Positions 35,889 through 45,782 are shown, counted from the stretch's first letter. The stretch: DNA of 64,000 nucleotides from Croceifilum oryzae (GCF_030814315.1 NZ_JAUSUV010000005.1:186001-250000); one strand, 5' to 3'. Notes: generated by a model from the letters alone, not told the origin. A program made the numbers and translations.

Positions 35889-37112
35889 GTGAATCAAGAA
35901 AAAAATAATCGGGACGAACGTTCCGTCATTAAACAGGTATGTAAACAGTTTCGCTTTAAGCCCCAACATGTTCAAAAAGGGCCACGAAACGTGTGGCAGG
36001 TATTTGATGGGGAGAGATGGTTTGCTCTTAAATCGACTTCTCAATCAGCGGATACACTGGCTTTGATTCATGATATTACGGATCAGATTCATGATTCAGG
36101 TTATCCCAATCTACTTTCGTGCCAGAAGACGGAGCAGAACGAAACATTTGTCGAGCATGAGGGGAAATGTTGGTATCTAACCCCTTGGACACAACCTCAG
36201 GAACCGCAAGAATTCGACTATAATCCGGAAGTACTTGTGCGTTCATTGGCGATTTTCCACAAACAAGCAGAACCACTTGTAAGCGAACATGTAGATCGAA
36301 CGAAGCAGGTAGAGCAAGAGCAGATTGACAGATGGAAAGGCTATCAAGCTAAATTAAGCGAATATCAGGAAATCGTGCAAAATCGAGAATATAAGTCTCC
36401 TTTTGATAAAGTATACGTAGGACAAATTGATTTGGTAGACCGATTGTTTACATTTGCGATTAAGGGATTGGAACGCTTCGTAGAGGCTGAATCGGGTGTG
36501 CCTCCTAGATATACTTTATGTCATGGGCACCTACACCCGTCCAATGTGGTTCGCGATGATGAGCAATTTTATTGGATTGACTTTGATGATGCGGAAATCG
36601 ATTCTCCTGTCCGCGATCTAGCAGTATTTTTACGTCGTTTCCAACATAGAAACATGGACCCTGAAGAAATTCAGCATTTAATAGAAGTGTATGAGTCTGA
36701 AAATCCACTCAGTCCGAAAGAAAAGAAACTACTATCCATTTTCCTCTCCTATCCGGAGAACGTATTGCGCCTCGCGCATAAGTATTATGATAAGCCGAGA
36801 ATCATGAGTGAAAGTGATGCTGTGGTTCAATTAGAAAACAAAATACAGCAGATGCATGCGCTATTTGATGTGGTGAAACGATTATGGAAGACCGAACCCC
36901 AAACAGAACGTACGAAATCAGCTAAAAAGTCAACGAAGTCAGCGGCGAAAACATCGCCAAAGGCAACAAGGGGAACAAAGCCAACGAAGGCTACAAAGCC
37001 AATAAAGGAAACAAAACCAATAAAAGAAACAAAGGCGACAATGGAAACGAAGCCGTCTTCACAAGGTGAAACTGAGCCGGCTATAGATCCAGAAGACATT
37101 GATAGAGACTAA
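35889..37112 (+). CDS. ysxE: YsxE/CotS-family spore coat kinase-like protein
   Basis: 407 residues. An aminoglycoside-phosphotransferase-like kinase fold is visible: catalytic loop LCHGHLHPSNVV (His-Asp usually HGDLH; here the Asp position reads His, HGHLH) and the metal segment FYWIDFDDAEIDSPVRDLAVF. YsxE follows spoVID in B. subtilis. The last 70 residues are an unusual Lys/Thr/Pro-rich tail (TKSAKKSTKSAAKTSPKA then repeats of KPIKETKPIKETKAT), likely disordered and surface-binding. AGAAGGAGAGG supports the GTG start. The catalytic change suggests a coat-structural rather than enzymatic role. Confidence 0.88.
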   Translation: MNQEKNNRDERSVIKQVCKQFRFKPQHVQKGPRNVWQVFDGERWFALKSTSQSADTLALIHDITDQIHDSGYPNLLSCQKTEQNETFVEHEGKCWYLTPWTQPQEPQEFDYNPEVLVRSLAIFHKQAEPLVSEHVDRTKQVEQEQIDRWKGYQAKLSEYQEIVQNREYKSPFDKVYVGQIDLVDRLFTFAIKGLERFVEAESGVPPRYTLCHGHLHPSNVVRDDEQFYWIDFDDAEIDSPVRDLAVFLRRFQHRNMDPEEIQHLIEVYESENPLSPKEKKLLSIFLSYPENVLRLAHKYYDKPRIMSESDAVVQLENKIQQMHALFDVVKRLWKTEPQTERTKSAKKSTKSAAKTSPKATRGTKPTKATKPIKETKPIKETKATMETKPSSQGETEPAIDPEDIDRD

Positions 37113-37137
37113 ACCTTGGGAATCCCCGGGGTTTTTC
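37111..37137 (+). terminator. Terminator after ysxE
   Basis: AAACCTTGGG pairs with CCCGGGGTTT (G-U pairs) followed by TTTCTTTT; the stem includes the stop region. Confidence 0.65.
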
Positions 37138-37151
37138 TTTTCCTTCATTCT

Positions 37152-37244
37152 CTATTTCTCTTTTGACCTGCGATCCACTGCGCGACGAATAAATTTGGCG
37201 GGTAGAGAGAGGGAGAGAGCTAGAAAAAGTGCTTCCCACATCAT
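37152..37244 (-). CDS. Candidate 30-residue peptide gene
   Basis: A short minus-strand frame with an excellent ribosome site: AGGAGGAG precedes two consecutive ATG codons (37244 and 37241; seven bases from the second). The product MMWEALFLALSLSLP then KFIRRAVDRRSKEK has a hydrophobic N-terminal helix and a strongly basic C-terminal half. It resembles small membrane-associated peptides in general design; no homologue is recalled. It lies antisense in the gap between ysxE and the 53-residue gene. Confidence 0.45.
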   Translation of the reverse strand: MMWEALFLALSLSLPAKFIRRAVDRRSKEK

Positions 37245-37504
37245 GTCTCCTCCTGTTCTATATTTGTGGTGAAAAAACTTTTTGTTGTACTAATTGTGGT
37301 CTCTGCTTACAATGTTTCCTTAGGGAAACTTTGCTTGTATATCCGATAAGATATGCAGTTTGTCATAAAATGTACTGGTTGAATACCATATGAACCAATA
37401 TTGTGTAGATTTTGTGGTTTGTCTAGACATGGACAAGGAAAACGTAGAGAATAAGAAATATGTTAAAATGTACGTACCAGTTTTTTGTGGGAGGAGATTC
37501 CATT

Positions 37505-37666
37505 TTGAGTTTTGTTAAGACGTTTGCTTCCAAATTTTATCGTGGAGCCTTATTTATCGGATTTTTAGCGTTTATGCTACTAAGTGTAATGTTGTTGTTT
37601 ACCTTTCTAGCGAACCCAGAAGGCATGATCGATCACGTGAAGCATACCTTTGGAATACATGGATAA
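37505..37666 (+). CDS. 53-residue single-span membrane protein
   Basis: TTG start eight bases after GGGAGGAG. The product has an N-terminal basic/aromatic segment (FVKTFASKFYRG), one hydrophobic helix (about residues 14-35, ALFIGFLAFMLLSVMLLFTFL) and a short polar C-terminus ending HTFGIHG. It is monocistronic between ysxE and the valS leader. The longer frame to 37460 begins in a probable promoter (TATGTTAAAATG). No known family; probably a small inner-membrane protein, perhaps of sporulation given the neighbours. Confidence 0.6.
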   Translation: MSFVKTFASKFYRGALFIGFLAFMLLSVMLLFTFLANPEGMIDHVKHTFGIHG

Positions 37667-37694
37667 TATAATGATGAATTTATAGATATATCAT

Positions 37695-37723
37695 TTGACT
37701 CACCTTTGACTTCACGTTAGAAT
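37695..37723 (+). promoter_or_regulatory. Promoter of the valS T-box transcript
   Basis: TTGACT at 37695-37700 and TAGAAT at 37718-37723 with a 17-bp spacer. Confidence 0.7.
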
Positions 37724-37739
37724 ATTGTACAAAAGATTC

Positions 37740-38017
37740 ATATCGACAAGCTATGACCGGGAAGAGTAGATCTAGCACTACCTATCAGAGAAGGAAATCC
37801 ACCGGCTGAGAGATTTCCTAAGGAACCTAGATCGAACGTCGCCCGAAAGCTGTTTGCCTGAACAGATGGTTATTTGTACATGCCACAAGTAAGGTAGACC
37901 GGAAGCCAATCCGTTAACAGGCCCTAAGTGCATAAGCTTGGATACTATGCTTATGAACAAAGGTGGTACCGCGAAAAACAACCCTTTCGTCCTTTGATGG
38001 ATGAAGGGTTTTTTATT
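37740..38017 (+). promoter_or_regulatory. T-box riboswitch leader of valS (Val, specifier GTC)
   Basis: The conserved core AGGTGGTACCGCG lies at 37961-37973, followed by the terminator ACCCTTTCGTCC / GGATGAAGGGT with a T run (37980-38017). Stem I pairs GATCTAG with CTAGATC. The bulge carries GAAC followed by GTC at 37838-37840, a valine codon, with CGGG/CCCG closing below. An AGTA motif is present on the 5' side. Uncharged tRNA-Val should antiterminate and raise valS expression. Confidence 0.95.
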
Positions 38018-38036
38018 TTTTAAAGGAGCTGAGTTT

Positions 38037-40688
38037 ATGGAAAAAGAAATGCAAATGTCTACGAAGTATGACCCGAAATCCGTAGAACAAAAAAGATACC
38101 AATTTTGGTTAGAACATGAGTTGTTTCGACCTTCAGGCGATCAAAATAGTCCGGCCTACAGTATCATTTTGCCACCCCCTAACGTTACGGGGATGCTACA
38201 CATGGGTCACGCCCTAGACTTTACACTACAAGATGTGTTGATTCGGATGAAGCGGATGCAGGGATACGATACCCTATGGCTACCAGGCATGGACCACGCA
38301 GGAATTGCGACTCAAGCGAAAGTGGAAGCTAAACTGCGCGAAGAAGGGATTAGCCGCCACGATCTCGGTCGGGAAGCATTTTTAGAAAAGTCATGGGAAT
38401 GGAAGGATCACTACTCGAAAACGATTCGTGAACAATGGAGCAAAATGGGCTTCTCGATGGATTATTCAAGAGAACGCTTTACCTTAGATGAAGGTTTATC
38501 TCAAGCGGTTCGCAAAGTGTTCGTGGATATGTTTAACAAAGGGTTAATCTATCGCGGTAAACGAATCATTAACTGGGACCCAGCACAACGTACAGCGCTC
38601 TCTGATGTAGAAGTAATTCATAAAGAGATCAAAGGTGCACTACACCACATGCGTTATCAGTTGAAAGATGGTTCTGGTTACATTCAAGTAGCTACCACAA
38701 GACCTGAGACGATGCTCGGCGATACAGCAGTTGCTGTTCATCCTGAGGATGAGCGTTACCAAAATATGATCGGGAAAATGCTGATCTTACCGATCACAAG
38801 GCGTGAAATCCCCGTTATCGCGGATGAGTATGTAGATCGAGAGTTTGGAACAGGAGCTGTGAAAATTACACCTGCCCACGATCTAAATGACTTTGAAATG
38901 GGTCTCCGTCATGACTTACCACAAATTGTGGTGATGGATGAATCGGGAACCATGAATGAAAATGCAGAAAAATACCAAGGCATGGATCGTTTTGCATGTC
39001 GAAAACAGCTCACGAAAGATCTACAAGAATCAGGCGTAATGGTAGAGATTGAAGAGCATATTCACTCAGTAGGGCATAGTGAGCGCTCCGATGCGGTTGT
39101 CGAGCCGTATCTATCTACCCAGTGGTTCGTGAAGATGAAACCTCTTGCTGAACGGGCGATTCAGCTTCAGCAGAGTGAGGATAAGGTAACGTTTGTTCCG
39201 GAGCGCTTTGAACATCAATACGTTCGCTGGATTGAAAACATTCACGATTGGTGTATCTCTCGTCAATTATGGTGGGGACATCGTATTCCAGTTTGGTACT
39301 GTGATAGCTGCGGAGAGATGACGGTAACGTATGAAGACCCGACTCAGTGTCAGTCATGTAAGGGCACCGATATCCGTCAGGATGATGATGTGCTGGATAC
39401 TTGGTTTAGCTCGGCACTCTGGCCATTTTCCACGATGGGTTGGCCTGAAAAAACGGCTGATGTAGAGCGTTATTTCCCTAACAGTGTTTTAGTTACCGGG
39501 CATGATATTCTCTACCCTTGGGTAGCACGTATGATTTTCACTGCCCTTGAATTTACAGATCAGAAACCATTCCAAGATGTATTGATTCACGGATTAGTTC
39601 GGGATGCAAACGGCGTGAAAATGTCTAAGTCCTTAGGAAATGGTGTGGATCCGCTTGAAGTAATCGAGCAGTATGGCGCGGATGCGATGCGCTTTATGGT
39701 ATCCACAGGCTCCACTCCTGGGCAAGATTTGCGTTTCCGTATCGAGCGTGTAGAGCAAGCGAGAAACTTCATCAATAAGATTTGGAATGCAAGCCGTTTT
39801 GTGCTTATGAACCTAGGAGATTTCCAAGTTCAAGATATTGATCTATCAGGTAATCTAGGTACAGCAGATAAATGGATTCTGACTCGTCTACAGGAAACCA
39901 TCGGCCTGGTTACCGGATATCTAGAATCGTACCAATTAAACGAAGCAGGTCGTGCTTTATACGAATTCGTTTGGGACGACTTCTGTGATTGGTATATCGA
40001 ACTAGCAAAATTGCATTTATATGGCGATGACGAAGCGGCAAAGAAAACAGCTCAATCCGTTCTCTGCCACGTTCTAGATCAGATTCTTCGTCTCATGCAT
40101 CCGATGATTCCGTTCGTTACGGAGGAAATCTGGCAACAAATCCCTCATGAGGGACAAAGCATCGTTACGGCGAAGTGGCCAGAAGAACAAGCTGAGCTAC
40201 GATTCCCTGAAGCGAAAGAGGAAATCGCTTTGTTGATTGAGGTAATCCGAAACGTTCGAAATATCCGTGCTGAGGCAAATGTGGCACTGAGCAAGATGAT
40301 TGAATTGATCATTCGTCCAAGCGATGCATCAACCGAAAAACTCCTTTTACAAGGAGAATCGTTCATTCGCCATTTCTGTAAAACAGAAAAATTAACGATT
40401 TCCACGACTGCCGAGACATCAGAGAAGACGATGAGTGCTGTTGTAACAGGAGCGGAAATCTTTATTCCACTTGCTGGTCTGATTGACATCGATCAAGAAA
40501 TCGATCGGTTGAAAAAAGAGCTAACTACGCTAAATTCTGAGGTGGATCGAGTTCGGAAGAAACTCTCTAACCAAGGATTTGTAAGCAAAGCTCCTGATCA
40601 TGTAGTGGAAGAAGAAAAGAGAAAAGAGAAAGACTACCTCGAAAAACGTGAAAAGGTGCAAGTACGTTTAAACGAATTACAGCAATAA
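38037..40688 (+). CDS. valS: Valyl-tRNA synthetase
   Basis: 883 residues, class I. HIGH is in [15 protein letters not shown] near residue 55, and KMSKS in [13 protein letters not shown] near 530. The editing domain contains [18 protein letters not shown] zinc-ribbon-like insert, CDSCGEM then CQSCKGTD, occurs near 422-440. The C-terminal 65 residues form the coiled-coil arm typical of ValRS ([21 protein letters not shown]). The ATG at 38037 follows AAAGGAGCTGAGTTT. It is controlled by the T-box and followed by folC. Confidence 0.97.
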   Translation: MEKEMQMSTKYDPKSVEQKRYQFWLEHELFRPSGDQNSPAYSIILPPPNVTGMLHMGHALDFTLQDVLIRMKRMQGYDTLWLPGMDHAGIATQAKVEAKLREEGISRHDLGREAFLEKSWEWKDHYSKTIREQWSKMGFSMDYSRERFTLDEGLSQAVRKVFVDMFNKGLIYRGKRIINWDPAQRTALSDVEVIHKEIKGALHHMRYQLKDGSGYIQVATTRPETMLGDTAVAVHPEDERYQNMIGKMLILPITRREIPVIADEYVDREFGTGAVKITPAHDLNDFEMGLRHDLPQIVVMDESGTMNENAEKYQGMDRFACRKQLTKDLQESGVMVEIEEHIHSVGHSERSDAVVEPYLSTQWFVKMKPLAERAIQLQQSEDKVTFVPERFEHQYVRWIENIHDWCISRQLWWGHRIPVWYCDSCGEMTVTYEDPTQCQSCKGTDIRQDDDVLDTWFSSALWPFSTMGWPEKTADVERYFPNSVLVTGHDILYPWVARMIFTALEFTDQKPFQDVLIHGLVRDANGVKMSKSLGNGVDPLEVIEQYGADAMRFMVSTGSTPGQDLRFRIERVEQARNFINKIWNASRFVLMNLGDFQVQDIDLSGNLGTADKWILTRLQETIGLVTGYLESYQLNEAGRALYEFVWDDFCDWYIELAKLHLYGDDEAAKKTAQSVLCHVLDQILRLMHPMIPFVTEEIWQQIPHEGQSIVTAKWPEEQAELRFPEAKEEIALLIEVIRNVRNIRAEANVALSKMIELIIRPSDASTEKLLLQGESFIRHFCKTEKLTISTTAETSEKTMSAVVTGAEIFIPLAGLIDIDQEIDRLKKELTTLNSEVDRVRKKLSNQGFVSKAPDHVVEEEKRKEKDYLEKREKVQVRLNELQQ

Positions 40689-40849
40689 ACAACTTACAAA
40701 CAGAGCTTCATCGGCAATAAGGGAAGAAGGGTAGGATCGGTTTCCTACCCTGTTCCTTCTGTTGACGAAACGTATATTCCGTTGCAAAATGGACTGAGTA
40801 TAGATCAATGCTGAGCGTGCAAAGATCTAAGAGGAAGGAAGCGAAAGAG

Positions 40850-42154
40850 TTGTTTAAAGTAGCCAAAGAAGTTCATGACTGGATGGATCAGCATTGTGTA
40901 ATGGGGATTCAACCGGGCTTGGAGCGTATGGAGTGGGTACTGGAGAAACTCGGACATCCAGAGCGTCGGTGCAAATGGATTCACATTGCAGGTACGAACG
41001 GAAAAGGCTCCACGGGTGCTATGATCACTTCTATCTTGCGGGAGGGTGACTACTCGGTCGGAGTATTTTTATCTCCACATATTTTAGAGTGGAACGAACG
41101 AATTCAAGTAGATGGCATGGGCATTTCCGAGGTATCCTTTGTCCAGTGGAGCAATACGTTGCTTCCTCATCTAGAAGAATTAGTCGCGCAAGGAAATGCT
41201 CCATCTCCTTTTGAATTTTGGACACTTGTGGCGATCTGCTACTTTGCGTTAGAGGCTTGCCCTTGGTTCGTGGTCTGGGAGACTGGACTGGGTGGACGCT
41301 GGGATTCAACCAATGTAGTACACCCGCTGGTATCGGTCATTACGAGCATCGGATATGATCATAAGGAGTTTTTAGGCTCCACGTTACCAGATATCGCTCG
41401 CGAAAAAGCAGGGATCATTAAGCGCGGAGTTCCACTTGTATGTAGCGTGGAAGATGAAGATGCGAAACTCGTGATTCATCAGGTTGCGCAAAGTGAGTCG
41501 GCTACCATTTACCAATTACATAAACAGTTTTCCTATGAAATAGAAGAATGCACAGCTCATAAGCAAATGTTTTCTTTTACGAGTCCCTATGAGAGACTGA
41601 CGAACCTTTCTCTTGATTTACAAGGGATTCATCAGTTTCAAAATGCGGCAACGGCACTTATGACGATTGACATTCTTCGGCGCAGGTACATAACAGTAGT
41701 GGAAGAAGCCCACATTAGAGCAGGACTTGAAACGGTTCGTTGGCCTGGGCGTATGGAGAAAGTACAGGACCAACCGTTGGTAATACTAGACGGTGCCCAT
41801 AATCAAGATGGGATTCAGTCGCTAGTAAAATCTCTTACGCAAGCATATCCACATCAAAAAATCCGCTTTGTGTTGGCTTCCCTACAAGATAAAGAAATGG
41901 ACATATACCAACCCATTGTGGATATAGCACATGAAATCATGGTAACGGAAATCCCAAACTTTCCACGTTCACGTAAAGCACATGAGTTAGCTACCTTGTT
42001 AACACCTTATTTCACTGGCTCGATTCAAGCATTCGAAAAGTCATTGGATGCGGTTCAATCAGCGATGAATCAAGCAAATCCGGACGATGTGATCGTCATT
42101 ACAGGTTCCTTATATCTCATTTCAGAAGTACGCCCTTATTTTGTAAGATCATAA
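40850..42154 (+). CDS. folC: Folylpolyglutamate synthase / dihydrofolate synthase
   Basis: 434 residues from the TTG at 40850. AGGAAGGAAG precedes this codon by eight bases, and it gives the length and N-terminus (LFKVAKEVHDW) expected of Bacillus FolC; the ATG at 40808 has no ribosome site. The P-loop AGTNGKGST is at about residues 47-55, the folate/ATP region VWETGLGGRWDSTN follows, and ILDGAHNQDGI marks the C-terminal domain. It adds glutamate to folates. Downstream, instead of the B. subtilis neighbours, murC follows after 25 bases. Confidence 0.95.
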   Translation: MFKVAKEVHDWMDQHCVMGIQPGLERMEWVLEKLGHPERRCKWIHIAGTNGKGSTGAMITSILREGDYSVGVFLSPHILEWNERIQVDGMGISEVSFVQWSNTLLPHLEELVAQGNAPSPFEFWTLVAICYFALEACPWFVVWETGLGGRWDSTNVVHPLVSVITSIGYDHKEFLGSTLPDIAREKAGIIKRGVPLVCSVEDEDAKLVIHQVAQSESATIYQLHKQFSYEIEECTAHKQMFSFTSPYERLTNLSLDLQGIHQFQNAATALMTIDILRRRYITVVEEAHIRAGLETVRWPGRMEKVQDQPLVILDGAHNQDGIQSLVKSLTQAYPHQKIRFVLASLQDKEMDIYQPIVDIAHEIMVTEIPNFPRSRKAHELATLLTPYFTGSIQAFEKSLDAVQSAMNQANPDDVIVITGSLYLISEVRPYFVRS

Positions 42155-42179
42155 AATGTAGAAAAGGTTGGTGACCCAA

Positions 42180-43562
42180 GTGGAGAAAAAAAGAGTACAT
42201 TTTATTGGGATCGGTGGGTACGGTATGAGTGCAATTGCACGCGTCCTACTCGATATGGGCTTTCCTGTGTCTGGCTCTGATGTTGCGGCGAACTCTTTAG
42301 TAGAGAGGTTAATAGAGCGCGGTGCGGAAGTAACGATGGGCCATCAAGCAGAAAATGTAAACGGTGCGGAGCTAATCGTATACTCTACCAGCATCGCTCA
42401 AGATAACGCAGAGATTGAAGAAGCAAGGCGACAAGGAATTGAAGTGATCCATCGTGCGCAGATGTTGGCACGTTTGTTAAATGATCAAACCGGGGTCGCT
42501 GTGGCCGGAGCGCATGGCAAGACAACGACGTCTTCCTTGATTGCGCAAACCCTTGAGATCTGTGGCCAAGATCCAACATACATCATCGGTGGAGAAGTAG
42601 TTGGATTAAAAAGTAATGCTAAGGCTGGCGAAAGTAAATTTGTTGTAGCAGAAGCGGATGAAAGTGATGGTTCCTTCCTCGAATACTTCCCGCATATCGC
42701 TGTCGTGACCAATATTGAGCCGGACCATCTTGAACACTACCAAGGTGACTTTGAAAACTTGAAACAAGCGTATCGGGAGTTTTTGAGTCAGGTACGTCCA
42801 GAGGGAGCAGCCATCTTATGTTGGGATGATGAGCATGTAAGAAGCATGGCGGAGCGCGTAAAAGGAAAGTACATTACGTATGGAATTGACCATCCGGATG
42901 CCGAGTATCGTGCAGTAAATATTCGTGAGAAGTTCTGTGCGATCACCTTTACTGTTGTTCATCAAGGTCATGAGCTGGGCGACGTGACGATTCGCGTTCC
43001 AGGACGGCATAATATCGCCAATGCACTTGCGGTTATGATTACATCCCTCGAACTGGGAGTAGCTTTTGAACAAGCAGCCGCGGCCCTCTCGGAGTGTCAG
43101 GGAGCAAAACGACGTTTCCAGATGATTGATGAAGTAAATGATGTCTTAGTTGTAGATGACTATGCTCATCACCCAACAGAGATTATCACGACGCTCAAAG
43201 GTGCGAAAGCTTCTGGTAAAAAGATCGTTTGTGTGTTTCAGCCCCAACGATATTCCCGTACCTACCATCTGATGCAGGAATTTAGCGAAGCCTTCGGAGA
43301 AGCGGATGAAGTGATTATTCATACACTGTATGCTCCAGTAGGGGAAAAGCCGATTCCGGGCGTATCGGCAGAGCGTTTAGCAAAGCTGATTGTCGAAAAT
43401 AGTAATCCAAATACCCGGTTTATGGCATCTATTGATGAGATTATCGCCTACCTTGCGGAATCAGTTCAGCCGGAAACATTGGTAATCACCATGGGCGCAG
43501 GTGACATTTGGCGCGTGTCTCATGGCTTGGTTCCAGAGCTACATAAGCGATTTGAACAGTAA
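42180..43562 (+). CDS. murC: UDP-N-acetylmuramate--L-alanine ligase
   Basis: 460 residues; first of the Mur ligases, adding L-Ala to UDP-MurNAc. VHFIGIGGYGMSAIARVL is the N-terminal Rossmann loop. The P-loop is GAHGKTTTS near residue 109. DESDGSFLEYFPHIAVVTNIEPDHLEHY and the DDYAHHPTEI segment are signatures. GTG 42180 is preferred because GGTGA lies five bases upstream; TTG 42168 and GTG 42171 are alternatives. Probably co-transcribed with folC; a terminator follows. Confidence 0.96.
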   Translation: MEKKRVHFIGIGGYGMSAIARVLLDMGFPVSGSDVAANSLVERLIERGAEVTMGHQAENVNGAELIVYSTSIAQDNAEIEEARRQGIEVIHRAQMLARLLNDQTGVAVAGAHGKTTTSSLIAQTLEICGQDPTYIIGGEVVGLKSNAKAGESKFVVAEADESDGSFLEYFPHIAVVTNIEPDHLEHYQGDFENLKQAYREFLSQVRPEGAAILCWDDEHVRSMAERVKGKYITYGIDHPDAEYRAVNIREKFCAITFTVVHQGHELGDVTIRVPGRHNIANALAVMITSLELGVAFEQAAAALSECQGAKRRFQMIDEVNDVLVVDDYAHHPTEIITTLKGAKASGKKIVCVFQPQRYSRTYHLMQEFSEAFGEADEVIIHTLYAPVGEKPIPGVSAERLAKLIVENSNPNTRFMASIDEIIAYLAESVQPETLVITMGAGDIWRVSHGLVPELHKRFEQ

Positions 43563-43569
43563 TCATGCG

Positions 43570-43605
43570 TAAGAAAGTGCTATCTATTGGATAGTGCTTT
43601 TTTTC
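43570..43605 (+). terminator. Terminator after murC
   Basis: AAAGTGCTATC and GGATAGTGCTTT form a stem with G-U pairs, TATT loop, then a T run. Confidence 0.7.
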
Positions 43606-43706
43606 TGCAAAAAATAATTGAATATTAATTAGATAGTATAATATTTCTACATTCGTTATGCTATAATTAGTTAAGTAAGTAAAATAAATGTGAGGGGGTT
43701 TTTCTT

Positions 43707-44933
43707 ATGGAAGCATCAATACGTAAAGCCATCCTTTTGCAAGAGATAACCAAATTAAAATCGAAGGAAGAACAATGGGAACCTTACGCATGGTACAAAG
43801 AAATGCGCGAAAAGAGTCCCGTTTTTTATGACCCAGAACAAGAAGTATGGAATGTTTTTTTATATGACCATGTGAAGCGTGTGCTATTTGATCATGCGTT
43901 ATTTTCGAATAAAAGAGAACGAAGCTTAATTCCGATACCCCGTAATCGAAATGATGAACGAAATAATGTAAACAGCTGTGATCCTCCGCAACACCGCAGT
44001 CGCCGTGCATTGCTCTCAAAAGCATTTACACCACGAAGCATTAACGAATGGAAGCCGCGAATTCAATCCCTGGCAAATGAACTAGTTGCCGGGTTAGAAG
44101 GTCAAACGACAGTCGATATTGTAGAAAAACTTGCGATACCACTGCCAATCATTGTGATTGCAGATTTGCTCGGAGTTCCTTCAAAAGATCGAGAGCTATT
44201 TAAAGCGTGGTCTAACATCCTCTTTCTCCCTTACGCCAAGGAGTTATTTGATGATATCGCGGCCAAAAAAGTACAAGCGATGAAGGAGTTTGAAGAATAC
44301 TTATATCCGATTGTGTTAGAAAAGCGGCGCAACCCTGCAAACGATATTCTCTCTGACCTAGTTCAAGCGGAGTTAGAGGGTGAAAAATTAACAGATGAAG
44401 AAGTGGTGAAATCAGGGATTGGATTACTAGGTGCCGGAAATGAAACCACGACCACGCTCATTTCAAACATATTTTACTCCATGTTATTTGACAAACCAGG
44501 GATTTACCAAGAGCTACGTAAAGACGTGTCACTGGTCCCCAAGCTAGTCGAAGAAGTACTCCGTTTTCGATTCTTGGTCACCATGGATCGCAGAGTAGCT
44601 CAAGATACCGACGTTTTTGGGCATCAGATGAAACAAGGACAGATGGTGGTTGCTTGGATCGCCTCCGCAAATCGTGACGAATCTCAATTTGCTCATGCTG
44701 GCGATTTAGATATTCATCGTGCTGGGAATCAACATCACCTTGCCTTTGGAGCGGGCGCTCATTTTTGCCTAGGTGCACCTCTCGCACGTTTAGAAGCTAC
44801 ACTGTTACTTACTTCGTTTGTAGAGCGTTTTTCAAATATCAGTCCAGTAGACGGGATGAAATTAGCCGACCATCTAACGGATTCGGTCACAGGTCAATCT
44901 CTGAAAATCTTACCCGTTCATATAGAGAGATAA
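43707..44933 (+). CDS. Cytochrome P450 (CYP109/CYP107-like)
   Basis: 408 residues, soluble bacterial class P450 monooxygenase. The I-helix oxygen-activation motif GAGNETTT is at residues 242-249. The ExxR motif is in EEVLRFR near 291. The haem-binding loop FGAGAHFCLG places the axial Cys at 354. SCDPPQHRSRRALLSKAFTP is the C-helix region. GAGGGGG precedes the ATG. No ferredoxin or reductase partner gene lies nearby, so electrons must come from elsewhere. The substrate is unknown; fatty acids or terpenoids are common for this group. It is not part of the biotin operon. Confidence 0.93.
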   Translation: MEASIRKAILLQEITKLKSKEEQWEPYAWYKEMREKSPVFYDPEQEVWNVFLYDHVKRVLFDHALFSNKRERSLIPIPRNRNDERNNVNSCDPPQHRSRRALLSKAFTPRSINEWKPRIQSLANELVAGLEGQTTVDIVEKLAIPLPIIVIADLLGVPSKDRELFKAWSNILFLPYAKELFDDIAAKKVQAMKEFEEYLYPIVLEKRRNPANDILSDLVQAELEGEKLTDEEVVKSGIGLLGAGNETTTTLISNIFYSMLFDKPGIYQELRKDVSLVPKLVEEVLRFRFLVTMDRRVAQDTDVFGHQMKQGQMVVAWIASANRDESQFAHAGDLDIHRAGNQHHLAFGAGAHFCLGAPLARLEATLLLTSFVERFSNISPVDGMKLADHLTDSVTGQSLKILPVHIER

Positions 44934-44996
44934 CAGGATAGAGTTCAAGATAGTAGAGAGCAACCACTAGAGATTAACAAGTATCACGATCTTCAT

Positions 44997-45104
44997 ATGC
45001 CTTTGTATATCAAGAATAATCGCCAAATGTTTCATCAAGTGATGACCAATCCGCTGGAATATGTGAAGTCATTGGCTGGATTTAATCGTGATGTTCTTTT
45101 GTAG
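44997..45104 (+). pseudogene. Possible gene remnant behind the P450
   Basis: After the P450 stop, the same frame stays open for 56 more codons to TAG at 45102. Its last 35 codons read like a protein C-terminus (MPLYIKNNRQMFHQ then NPLEYVKSLAGFNRDVLL). There is no ribosome site at the internal ATG 44997 and no recognised family. It could be a decayed downstream gene, a former P450 fusion partner, or chance. Confidence 0.3.
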
Positions 45105-45109
45105 TGAGT

Positions 45110-45172
45110 CAAAGAGCCTTTCATTCACCTTGAATCCTAAGTGTACAGGTGAACGAAAGGCTCTGTTTTTTT
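45110..45172 (+). terminator. Terminator downstream of the P450 region
   Basis: AGAGCCTTTCATTCACCT pairs with AGGTGAACGAAAGGCTCT (one mismatch) and is followed by TGTTTTTTT. Confidence 0.88.
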
Positions 45173-45263
45173 ATTCAGGATATATTATTCATTAGGAAAG
45201 GGCTTATGGATCAGGTGGATCATTTAAATAAAGACAGTGTAGTACTTAGTCATTCTAGAGTTT

Positions 45264-45307
45264 CAACCATAGGAGATATATCATTAAATATCTCCTATGG
45301 TTTTTGT
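45264..45307. terminator. Strong hairpin before the 127-residue gene
   Basis: AACCATAGGAGATAT pairs with ATATCTCCTATGGTT, followed by TTTG. The region 45173-45263 holds only a weak 40-codon frame that ends inside this hairpin. Confidence 0.8.
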
Positions 45308-45367
45308 AGTATACTTACGGGTATGTAGGATAATGATGGAATGATCACATGAAAACAGGAGGAACTT

Positions 45368-45751
45368 ATGTATCCAAGCTGGAGTGAGTTATCTCGTTTT
45401 GTACCAGTGTTTTTTCTATGGAGTGCGATTATGAGCGCCCTCTTTGTTGAACTTGCTGTGGATAAGAATTTTCTCAATTTGTATATGATTCTTAAAGGGA
45501 TTTGGATTATTGTTTTTGGTCTGTGGAATATCAAGCTTTTACGAAAATATCGCAACGATAGGAAATATGTTCGAAATGTTTATGTAATATCGATAGTATC
45601 CATTTGTTTTTATACTATCTTTGTAAGCTACAAAACTAGCTTTTCATTTCCATCTATCATACCGTATCTATTTCCGTTTGTAATCGCTCTCCTATTTGTT
45701 GTTCCTGCTGAGTTATTCAAACATATTGACAAATACAAAAAACAAAATTAA
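45368..45751 (+). CDS. Small membrane protein, unknown
   Basis: 127 residues with four hydrophobic segments at about 11-28, 37-55, 72-87 and 95-113, a basic cytoplasmic loop (LLRKYRNDRKYVRN) and a basic C-terminus. The ribosome site AGGAGG sits six bases before the ATG. It stands alone between two terminators. No family is recognised. The AT-rich codons (TTT, ATT, TAT) differ somewhat from the neighbouring murC. Confidence 0.65.
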   Translation: MYPSWSELSRFVPVFFLWSAIMSALFVELAVDKNFLNLYMILKGIWIIVFGLWNIKLLRKYRNDRKYVRNVYVISIVSICFYTIFVSYKTSFSFPSIIPYLFPFVIALLFVVPAELFKHIDKYKKQN

Positions 45752-45782
45752 TTATTCATTGGAAATCATCACGAATGTAACG

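Noticed and set aside
43707-44933. P450 as BioI of the biotin pathway
   Set aside because: It is 10 kb from the biotin operon with its own terminators, and the operon already carries BioC and an esterase for the pimeloyl chain.
45206-45328. 40-codon frame with AGGAAAGGG upstream
   Set aside because: It runs through a strong terminator hairpin and the product has no protein-like features; probably chance.
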